A DNA stretch of 64,000 nt. Source: JBBDJG01 sp040880005 (GTDB lineage: Bacteria > Actinomycetota > Thermoleophilia > Solirubrobacterales > JBBDJG01). Made by a program: the position numbers and the translations under genes. This document shows positions 1-6,604 of the stretch, piece after piece; position 1 is the first letter of the stretch; each line of letters starts with the position of its first letter. The stretch lies in the NCBI GenBank assembly GCA_040880005.1, contig JBBDJG010000010.1:1-64000 (forward strand). The letters are read 5' to 3'. The notes beneath the pieces were generated by a model. It searched no databases. It worked only from the letters and a program-made list of their open reading frames with translations, and was not told where the DNA came from.

Positions 1-64
1 ACGGCGAAGGCAGGAGGCCTGTAACGGACTACGAATTAGAGGGAGCGAGTACTAGGAGGACTCC

Positions 65-2014
65 ATGCCTGCAATTCTTGGCCCGCGGCGGCTTGCACTC
101 GTCGTAGCAGCGGCCGCAATGTTTCTGACCATGGTCGCGGCCATCAGCGTCGGCAACGCGGCAGTGTCCGGCACCGATGTCACGTACACGCTCGACGGGC
201 AGTTCGACCAGGGCACGCTCGTCAACGTCAACCACGACGCGCCGAACAACAACCAGCTCCAGCTCAACACGGAGACGAGCACGTTCCCGTTCATCTGGAT
301 AGCCCTGTCGGCACGTGGCACGATCGTGAAGATCGACACGGTGACCGGCGCGATTCTCGGTGAGTACTCCTCGAGCTCAGACGGCGACAACTGTAACAAC
401 ACGTCGCGAACGACGGTGGCGCTCGACGGCAGCGCCTGGGCCGGCAACCGCTGCCAGAGCTCGGCGATCCATGTCGGGCTGGAGGAAGCCAACCAGTGCG
501 TCGATCGCAACGGAAACGGGACGATCGAGACCTCCAGCGGCTACGGCGACGTGCTGCCCTGGCCGGGAGGTGGCAATGCAGCCTCCTCTGACGTCTCGAA
601 CGCGCAGGACGAGTGCATACTGCACTACGTAGGCAACTTCGCGCCGGCCACCGACCTGCGTCACGTGACCGCCGACGCGGACGGGAACGTTTGGTTCTCG
701 AGCTACAGTTCGGGCGGCGATCGGATCTTTCGTCTTGTCGACGGCGCGACCGGCAACGTCATCCGCACCGAGGGTGTCGGGCCGACGTTCAATGGCTGCG
801 GTGGCTACGGCGGCGTGATCGACGGCAACGGCGTGATCTGGTCGGCCAACGGCGGCTCGTCCGGTCTCCTCCGCTGGGATCCCGACGCACCCTTCGACGC
901 CAGCAACCCGCAGTGCCTCAACGTCCCGGTCTACGGACTCGCGGTCGACAGCGGCGACAACGTCTGGGCCGGGGAGCTCGGACCCCAAGTGCGAAAAGTA
1001 AGCCCAGACGGCAACACTGTCGCCGGGCCCTTCGCTCACGGTGCTAGCAACGCCCAAGGTCTGGTGGTTGGCAACAACGATGACGTGTGGGTCAGTTCGT
1101 CCCTGTTCTGCGGCGGTGGCTGCACGGTGGGCCACCTGCTCAACGACGGCACCTTCATTGGCAACGTCAGCCCGTCCGGCACCGGCAGCACCGGCGTCGC
1201 GGTCGATGCGGCAGGGAAGATCTGGACCGCGAACATCAACTCCAGCGACGCCAGCCGCATCGATCCCAACGCGGGGCCGATCGGAGCCGACGCCGTGACG
1301 CCTATTGGCGCGGTGGACCTGACGGTCCCCCTACCGGGTGCGAGCCCCTACAACTACAGCGACATGACCGGCAACGTGTTGCTGAGGACCACGCAGCAGG
1401 GAACCTGGACCGTGATCCAGGACGGTGGTGCCGCGGGTACGAGTTGGAACAAGGTGATCTGGAACACCGAGCCCCAGGGCAGGGGAACTCAGATCGCGGT
1501 AGAGGCCAGAGCGTCGGACACAGAGGCCGGCCTTGGGGGGCAGCAGTTCAGCGCGATCTCGAACGGAGGCGCGTTCTCGCTGCCCGGGCGTTTCATCCAG
1601 GTCCGCATAACGCTCAGCCCCGAGGCCGATGGGTCGAGTCCGGTGCTGTCGGACGTCCGCATCTGCAACCCGAATGGATGCAAGGCGTCCGCCCAGTCCG
1701 CCTCCGCCGCCAAGCCGAAGGCCAGCGCGAGCCTGCGCGGCGCCAAGCGCAGTTGCGTGCGTAGAACGATCTCCGCGAGGGTCACCGGCAAGGAGATCAA
1801 GAACGTCGTTTTCTCGATCGACGGCAAGAGGAGGAAGACGGACTCCAAGAGCCCGTTCTCGGTCAAGGCGTCGGTTCGCAAGCTGCGCTCGGGTGTGCAC
1901 CGGCTGACCGCGAGGGTGCGCTTCAGCGCCGCCAGCGCGGCGAAGCCGACCACCAAGCGGTTCAGCTTCCAGCGCTGCGCGCGCAAGGCGGCCAAGCCGA
2001 AGTTCACCGGCTGA
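65..2014 (+). CDS. Secreted beta-propeller protein with C-terminal KPKFTG domain
   Basis: A 649-residue exported protein of unknown function. Residues 1 to about 33 form a signal peptide (basic PRR, then a long Ala/Val/Leu core). Residues about 60-480 carry repeated blades with VWFSS, IWSANGG, NVWAGE, VWVSSS and IWTANI, like virginiamycin-B-lyase/two-component-propeller repeats. The last 95 residues (from CVRRTISARVTG) are a small Cys-bracketed domain containing SIDGKR and LRSGVHRLTARVRF and ending RCARKAAKPKFTG. The same domain ends the protein at 10057-11688. AGGAGG at 54-59 fixes the ATG at 65. A conserved hairpin and a strong terminator follow. No catalytic motif is visible; a surface or matrix role is inference. 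Confidence 0.85.
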   Translation: MPAILGPRRLALVVAAAAMFLTMVAAISVGNAAVSGTDVTYTLDGQFDQGTLVNVNHDAPNNNQLQLNTETSTFPFIWIALSARGTIVKIDTVTGAILGEYSSSSDGDNCNNTSRTTVALDGSAWAGNRCQSSAIHVGLEEANQCVDRNGNGTIETSSGYGDVLPWPGGGNAASSDVSNAQDECILHYVGNFAPATDLRHVTADADGNVWFSSYSSGGDRIFRLVDGATGNVIRTEGVGPTFNGCGGYGGVIDGNGVIWSANGGSSGLLRWDPDAPFDASNPQCLNVPVYGLAVDSGDNVWAGELGPQVRKVSPDGNTVAGPFAHGASNAQGLVVGNNDDVWVSSSLFCGGGCTVGHLLNDGTFIGNVSPSGTGSTGVAVDAAGKIWTANINSSDASRIDPNAGPIGADAVTPIGAVDLTVPLPGASPYNYSDMTGNVLLRTTQQGTWTVIQDGGAAGTSWNKVIWNTEPQGRGTQIAVEARASDTEAGLGGQQFSAISNGGAFSLPGRFIQVRITLSPEADGSSPVLSDVRICNPNGCKASAQSASAAKPKASASLRGAKRSCVRRTISARVTGKEIKNVVFSIDGKRRKTDSKSPFSVKASVRKLRSGVHRLTARVRFSAASAAKPTTKRFSFQRCARKAAKPKFTG

Positions 2015-2026
2015 GAGAACATATTA

Positions 2027-2061
2027 CGGTTTTCGCTTAGACGCGAAAACCGGGAGCTCTG
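2027..2061 (+). other. 3' hairpin element with GGAGCTCTG tail
   Basis: Perfect 10-bp stem CGGTTTTCGC / GCGAAAACCG with loop TTAGAC, followed at once by GGAGCTCTG. It lies 12 nt after the stop of the secreted protein and just before its rho-independent terminator. A near-identical copy follows the gene ending at 11688. A different stem with the same tail occurs twice after groEL. Function unknown; it has no T-run of its own, so it is not the terminator. Confidence 0.6.
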
Positions 2062-2072
2062 AGCATTACTCG

Positions 2073-2098
2073 AAAGGGCCCCGCGAGCGGGGCCCTTT
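2073..2098 (+). terminator. Rho-independent terminator
   Basis: Perfect 12-bp stem AAAGGGCCCCGC / GCGGGGCCCTTT around a GA loop, running into TTTCTC. It ends transcription of the secreted protein gene at 65-2014. Confidence 0.8.
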
Positions 2099-2101
2099 CT
2101 C

Positions 2102-2107
2102 TATCCT
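2102..2107 (+). promoter_or_regulatory. -10-like TATCCT for leaderless SDR gene
   Basis: TATCCT ends 7 nt before the GTG at 2115, which puts the expected transcription start at the start codon. There is no Shine-Dalgarno sequence. The same hexamer and spacing occur before the gene at 45528. Confidence 0.45.
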
Positions 2108-2114
2108 GCGTCGC

Positions 2115-2921
2115 GTGGAGGTCGGGCCACACACCAGGGTGCTCGTCACCGGCGCGTCGCGTGGCATCGGACGCGCGCTGGCGCAAGCCCTGGCGGCAAG
2201 GCTATGCACCGTCGGGCTGGTCGCCCGCGGCGCCGACGAGCTGGACCGGCTGGCGGCCGATCTCGAAGCGAACGGCGCGAAGGCGATCGCGTTGCCCGCA
2301 GATGTCGGCGAGCGCGAGCAGGTCGAGCGGGCAATCGAGCGGTTCATGGACGAGGCCGGCGGCATCGATCTGCTGGTCGCCAACGCCGGAGTCGCCTGGT
2401 ACGGGCCGGTTCGCGAGATGCCCGTCGAGGAAGCGGAGCGCATGACGAAGGTCAACTGGCTCGGCACCGTGTACGCGGTGATGGCCGCGCTTCCGCAGAT
2501 GCTCGACCGCGCGGAGGGATCGATCGTGATCGTGTCCTCCGCTGCCGGCCACCGCTCGTTCCCGTGGGCAGCCGTGTACGGGGCGACCAAGTTCGCGCAG
2601 CGCGGCTTCCTGGAAGCGCTGCGGCACGAGCTGTCGGGCACCGGGGTCAGCGTGACCGGCGTGTATCCGGGCGAGGTCGAAACGCACCTGCACGACGACG
2701 ATCGCGCGCACGGGCGCATGCCCGACTGGTACCGCCCCGAATCCGCAATCCCGCCCGATCGGGTCGCGGATTCGATCGTTTCGGCAATCGAGCAGGACAA
2801 GTCGTCCGTGTTCGTGCCGCCGCTGACGCGCGTGCTCGGCGCCGCTCACGGCGCGTCCCCGAAGTTGGCGGACGCGATGTTGCGTCGCATCCTGGGCGCG
2901 ACCTCGGCGCCCCGGAGGTGA
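2115..2921 (+). CDS. SDR family NAD(P)-dependent oxidoreductase
   Basis: A 268-residue classical short-chain dehydrogenase. TGASRGIG at residues 13-20 is the dinucleotide-binding turn, NAGVAWYG the NAG motif, VSSAAGH holds the catalytic Ser, and YGATK is the YxxxK catalytic pair. GEVETHL follows the active site as usual. Substrate cannot be told from sequence. GTG start, apparently leaderless (TATCCT 7 nt upstream). The glycerate kinase begins one base after its stop, so the two are probably co-transcribed. Confidence 0.85.
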   Translation: MEVGPHTRVLVTGASRGIGRALAQALAARLCTVGLVARGADELDRLAADLEANGAKAIALPADVGEREQVERAIERFMDEAGGIDLLVANAGVAWYGPVREMPVEEAERMTKVNWLGTVYAVMAALPQMLDRAEGSIVIVSSAAGHRSFPWAAVYGATKFAQRGFLEALRHELSGTGVSVTGVYPGEVETHLHDDDRAHGRMPDWYRPESAIPPDRVADSIVSAIEQDKSSVFVPPLTRVLGAAHGASPKLADAMLRRILGATSAPRR

Positions 2922-2922
2922 C

Positions 2923-3993
2923 GTGACGGCGGCGGCACGACGCCCGGTCCTGGTCGCGCCGGACAAGTTCAAGGGCACGCTGCCGGCCGGCGAGGTCGCG
3001 GTCGCGATCGGCCGCGGCCTGATGAGCGCGGGCCTCGAGCCGGTCGAGCTGCAACCGATCGCCGACGGCGGCGAGGGCAGCATGGACATGCTCGTGCACG
3101 CGCGTGACGGCGACACCCTGCCGGCTCAGGTGACCGATCCGCTCGGCCGCCCCGTAACGGCCGCGTTCGGGCTTCTCGACGGCGGCAAGAGTGCGATCGT
3201 CGAGGTCGCCCAGGCCTCGGGGCTGTGGCGGCTCGCGCCCGAAGAGCGCGATGCGCTCGCGGCATCGACCCGCGGGACGGGCGAGCTGATCGCCGCGGCG
3301 ATCGATGCCGGCGCGCGCGTGTTGATCGTCGCGGCCGGCGGCAGCGCCACGACCGACGGCGGCCGTGGCGCGCTGGAAGCGCTCGGCGCGCGCTTTACCG
3401 AGGCGAAGGCCGACCTGCGCGCCCTGCGCAAGCGGCTACGCGGAGTGAAGATCGTTGTCGCCTGCGACGTGCGCAACCCCATGTGCGGGCCCGACGGCGC
3501 GGCTCGGGTGTTCGCTCCTCAAAAAGGAGCGCAACCGCAGGAGGTCGAGCTGCTCGAGGAAGGCCTGCGCGAGTGGGCCGCCCTGGCGCGGCGCTCGACG
3601 AAGCGCGATCCTTCTGACGAGCCGCTGGCCGGCGCCGGCGGCGGCATCGCGGGTGGCCTGTGGGCGTTCGCGGATGCCAGACTCGAGCCCGGCGCCGCAC
3701 TGCTGCTCGACGAGGCCGACTTCAACTCGCGCATGCTCGGCTCCTACGCCGTCGTCACCGGCGAAGGTCGTCTCGACCGCCAAACCCTGGACGGCAAGGC
3801 GGTGTTCGAGGTCGGGACACGTTGCCGCCAGAGCGGTGTGCCCTGCTACGCGGTGGTCGGCCACGACGACCTCGGAGCGTTCGATCATCGGCTGATGAAC
3901 ATCGACGTCGAGCCCGCCGCGTTGCCCCTCCAGGAGTCGAACGCCGACGACGTCGAGCACGCTGCAAGGCGGCTGGGCAAGCGGATGTCGTAG
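2923..3993 (+). CDS. Glycerate kinase, GarK/GlxK type
   Basis: A 356-residue kinase phosphorylating D-glycerate (2-phosphoglycerate-forming in the type I family). Family motifs are PDKFKGTL near the N-terminus, ADGGEGSMD, GGSATTDGG and AGGGIAGGLWAF; length fits the family (about 370). GTG start one base after the SDR stop. It lies about 0.8 kb from the end of a convergent glucosylglycerate-type gpgS/gpgP pair, so recovery of glycerate released from such a solute is a plausible but unproven role. Confidence 0.88.
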   Translation: MTAAARRPVLVAPDKFKGTLPAGEVAVAIGRGLMSAGLEPVELQPIADGGEGSMDMLVHARDGDTLPAQVTDPLGRPVTAAFGLLDGGKSAIVEVAQASGLWRLAPEERDALAASTRGTGELIAAAIDAGARVLIVAAGGSATTDGGRGALEALGARFTEAKADLRALRKRLRGVKIVVACDVRNPMCGPDGAARVFAPQKGAQPQEVELLEEGLREWAALARRSTKRDPSDEPLAGAGGGIAGGLWAFADARLEPGAALLLDEADFNSRMLGSYAVVTGEGRLDRQTLDGKAVFEVGTRCRQSGVPCYAVVGHDDLGAFDHRLMNIDVEPAALPLQESNADDVEHAARRLGKRMS

Positions 3994-3997
3994 CGAC

Positions 3998-4432
3998 CTA
4001 CGGCACCACCGTGAATCCAGCCAGGGCAGCTGCCTTGCGTAGGGAGGAGTCGAAGCAAACGAAGGTGTCGCATTCCAAATCTGCTCGCCTGGCGACGATC
4101 GCACTCGCAAGCTGGAGCGCATCGAGGGTCCTCAATTCTCCCGACACGACCTGCGCGGCGGCCTCTTCGAGAACTGGAGCGCTCATCTCGATCACCGCGT
4201 AACGCACCCTTGCCTCCTCCAAGCCCGAGTAGTCGAACTCGAAGGCTCGCACCAGACTCGATACGTGTTGCGTGTCCAAACCCCCGTCACGGTGCTTGCG
4301 CCACAGCGCGGAGGGGACCTCGACCCGGGCCAGGGCCGACACCGCGAGTCCGCCGAACGATCTCACCGTACTGCTGTCGGATTCGTCGGCGTACAGTTTG
4401 ACGATCGCCGACGAGTCGGCAAAGACGCTCAG
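3998..4432 (-). CDS. vapC: PIN-domain toxin, VapC-like, probable CTG start
   Basis: Ribonuclease toxin of the VapC/PIN family, 144 residues if read from CTG at 4432-4430. That start adds SVFADSSAIVKLY, which carries the first catalytic Asp of the PIN fold; the other acidic residues are in ARVEVPSALW, TLDALQLA and FVCFDSSL. The first ATG/GTG/TTG in frame is a GTG at 4366, which would delete the first Asp and strand 1. The CTG overlaps the antitoxin stop as CTGA, mimicking the usual ATGA coupling. No other start exists between the antitoxin stop and residue 23. Confidence 0.78.
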   Translation of the reverse strand: MSVFADSSAIVKLYADESDSSTVRSFGGLAVSALARVEVPSALWRKHRDGGLDTQHVSSLVRAFEFDYSGLEEARVRYAVIEMSAPVLEEAAAQVVSGELRTLDALQLASAIVARRADLECDTFVCFDSSLRKAAALAGFTVVP

Positions 4433-4731
4433 TCCCGGCCCTCACTCACGTACTCGGAGAGATTCTTCCCGGAGCCGGCCACCCTTCGCGCCTGGGCGAG
4501 TTGTTTCTCCGATGGAGCACGAGCGCCGCGTCTGGGCCCAGCGTCAGCCAGCAGTCCCGCCCGCTCCAGGCGTGCGCGGAGACGCTCGAACTCGTCGCCC
4601 TCGAGAGCCGGATCGAGAAGCGCCGACAGCACCGTCGCCACCAGCGCGTTGACGCTCTTCCCACGCTTTTTCGCCTCCAGTCGAAGATTGTCGGCTAGCT
4701 CGTCGCCGATTCGCAGGGTTAGCTGGTGCAT
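4429..4731 (-). CDS. vapB: VapB-like ribbon-helix-helix antitoxin
   Basis: A 100-residue antitoxin. Residues 1-45 (LTLRIGDELADNLRLEAKK, GKSVNALVATVLSALL) match a ribbon-helix-helix DNA-binding domain; the charged C-terminal half, with two Arg/Glu-rich helices, would bind and block the toxin. It is the promoter-proximal gene and its stop overlaps the toxin start by the TGA of CTGA. Direct repeats ATACTGTCAT immediately upstream, one running into the start codon, are the likely autoregulatory operator. Confidence 0.8.
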   Translation of the reverse strand: MHQLTLRIGDELADNLRLEAKKRGKSVNALVATVLSALLDPALEGDEFERLRARLERAGLLADAGPRRGARAPSEKQLAQARRVAGSGKNLSEYVSEGRD

Positions 4732-4759
4732 ACTGTCATGGTAGCAGTCATACTGTCAT
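4730..4759 (-). promoter_or_regulatory. Direct-repeat operator of vapBC
   Basis: ATACTGTCAT (plus strand) occurs at 4730-4739 and 4750-4759, exactly 20 bp apart, about two helical turns. The proximal copy overlaps the vapB start. Same-face direct repeats are what two RHH dimers would bind. The surrounding sequence is unusually A+T-rich for this window. Confidence 0.5.
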
Positions 4760-4811
4760 AATTCTAGCCATGATTACGCGAATTCTGCGACAGGATCCGC
4801 CCTATTTGCCC

Positions 4812-5630
4812 TCACCCCTCCGCCAAACCGCGAACAACCGCCTCATAGAAGCCGGCCGTCATCGCCTCGTCGGTGATCGTGACGTTGTCGCGACCGCCGA
4901 TCGCTGAGGCGATTTCGGGATCGCGCTCGACGCCGTTGGCGACGAGAAAGAAGCGCCCGACCGCGTCGGCCGATTCGACGTCGCCGCGTGAGTCGCCGAT
5001 CGCGATGCATTCCGCAGGTGCGTAGCCGCGCATCGTCATGTGCGCCGAGATCGCGTTCCCTTTCCCGGCCGACGCCGGAATCAAGTGATAGACGTGGATC
5101 AGCCCGTCCACGTCGAGCGACTCGGATCTGCGGCCGGTGACGCCGTTGTCCACCAGTCGCACTCCCGTGTGCCCGTGCTGCGCCATCAGGTCGTGCGCCT
5201 CCGCAAGATCGATGCTGCCGCGCAGCAGATGCGTGAACTGCCGGTTGCGATGCCATGGAGCGTGGTACTCGATGCTGCCGGGGAAATGCTCGAACAGCAG
5301 CGCGACGACACCGGACGACTCGATCTGGTCGTGCACGCTCGTGTCCGCGTTGCTCGCAAACGGCGCCACGAACAGCTCTTCCTCCAAGCCGTCAACGACC
5401 CCGCACCCCAGCTCATATATGTAGGACCGCTGGCCGATCAGGCGCGCATCCTCGGCGACCTGCGGCCTGCGCCGGCCCGACTTGATCACGACCTCGACAT
5501 CGGCGCGATGGCAGGCCTCGAGCGCGCGAACCGCGAGCAGGGAGAAGTTGCCTTGGGCATCGCGCAGCAGCGACGCGTCCGCGCCGAGCATCGTGCCGTC
5601 CAGGTCCGTATAGACGCAGCGCAGGCTCAC
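4812..5630 (-). CDS. HAD-IIB phosphatase, probable glucosyl-3-phosphoglycerate phosphatase
   Basis: A 272-residue HAD hydrolase of the mannosyl-3-phosphoglycerate phosphatase type. Motif I is YTDLDGTML (residues 7-15), motif II IKSG, and the C-terminal IAIGDSRGDVESADAVG is the GDxxxD metal motif. It should remove the phosphate from the product of the gpgS gene upstream to give glucosylglycerate, a compatible solute and methylglucose-lipopolysaccharide precursor. GTG start overlaps the gpgS stop as GTGA, indicating translational coupling. Mannosyl versus glucosyl specificity is inferred from the partner, not seen. Confidence 0.8.
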   Translation of the reverse strand: MSLRCVYTDLDGTMLGADASLLRDAQGNFSLLAVRALEACHRADVEVVIKSGRRRPQVAEDARLIGQRSYIYELGCGVVDGLEEELFVAPFASNADTSVHDQIESSGVVALLFEHFPGSIEYHAPWHRNRQFTHLLRGSIDLAEAHDLMAQHGHTGVRLVDNGVTGRRSESLDVDGLIHVYHLIPASAGKGNAISAHMTMRGYAPAECIAIGDSRGDVESADAVGRFFLVANGVERDPEIASAIGGRDNVTITDEAMTAGFYEAVVRGLAEG

Positions 5631-6604
5631 GCGTCCAGCTCCGCGAACGGCGGTCGCTCGACGACCTCAACATCGTCGCTGACGAATTGGGTTCCCTCCA
5701 CAGAGCAGATCGCATGGGCGTAGGAGTGCAGCTCGTCGAGGTCGCGCCCGATCGCGCCCTCGGGCCCCAACCGCGCCAGCACGCCACGCAGAACCGCGTA
5801 CGCCATCGCACCGAGGGCGAACAGCGGCTGGTAGCGGTTGTGCCTGGTCCCCAGCTCGACCTGCGCCATCGCGTCCAGCCCGACTGCGCGCAGCACGTCG
5901 ATCATCATCGCCGCCTCGACCGCGTAACCGGTGCAGAACGGGATCGACGCAAGCAGTGAGCGCGGTGCGGCGATCTCGCCCGAGAGCGGCTGGCCGAATC
6001 CGCACAACTCGGGGAAGAACAGGCTGAACAGCGGCTTGGCTGTCAGCTCCGTCACGCGCCCGGCATCGTCGAGCACCTCCCCGTCGGGCGATCTGAAGGG
6101 ACGCGAGTAGGCCCCCTTTACGAATCGCACCTCCGGATCGTCGAGCATCGGCCCCAGCAGCCCGCACACAAAGCGTGCGTCGAAATCGGTCGTGTCGGAG
6201 TCGAGGTAGGCGACCAGGTCACCCCGGGCGATCGAGAGCGCCCGCCACATCGCGTCGCCCTTTCCGATCGCCGGGCCGAAGTCGGGCAGCAGCTCGTCCT
6301 GCTGATAGACCTCCGCGCCGTGCTCACGCGCAACGTCGGCGCTGCCATCGGCCGATCCGGCATCGACGACCGCGACCTGATCGACCAACGGGGCGCGCTC
6401 GTTGAGGTCACGTATCCCGTCGACGATCTCTCCCACCGTGGACGCCACCTCGCGAGCCGGCAGCACGACCGTCAGCGACAACCCCAGCTGCGCCTTGCGA
6501 GCAGCCAGTGCGCCCGCGTCGGCGAACTGCTCTCGGCGGTAGGTTCGACGCGCGAACCACTCGCTTGCCTCACTCGGCTGCGTCGTATGCTGAGAGATCG
6601 TCAT
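5627..6604 (-). CDS. gpgS: Glucosyl-3-phosphoglycerate synthase (GT81)
   Basis: A 325-residue GT-A glycosyltransferase that joins glucose from an NDP-glucose to 3-phosphoglycerate. Visible family features: LTVVLPAREVASTVGEIV at the start of the fold, AYLDSDTTDF (the metal-binding DSD), GRVTELTAKPL, QPLSGEIAAPRSLL and FCTGYAVEAAMMIDV, all matching mycobacterial GpgS. The start is taken at the ATG encoding MTISQH; the frame stays open for 133 further codons upstream, but those are antisense to the helicase. This ATG shares CATG with the helicase's first ATG on the other strand. Confidence 0.88.
   Translation of the reverse strand: MTISQHTTQPSEASEWFARRTYRREQFADAGALAARKAQLGLSLTVVLPAREVASTVGEIVDGIRDLNERAPLVDQVAVVDAGSADGSADVAREHGAEVYQQDELLPDFGPAIGKGDAMWRALSIARGDLVAYLDSDTTDFDARFVCGLLGPMLDDPEVRFVKGAYSRPFRSPDGEVLDDAGRVTELTAKPLFSLFFPELCGFGQPLSGEIAAPRSLLASIPFCTGYAVEAAMMIDVLRAVGLDAMAQVELGTRHNRYQPLFALGAMAYAVLRGVLARLGPEGAIGRDLDELHSYAHAICSVEGTQFVSDDVEVVERPPFAELDA

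Noticed and set aside
2000..2014. PKFTG as a standard sortase LPxTG site
   Set aside because: No following hydrophobic segment or basic tail, and the motif is at the very C-terminus.
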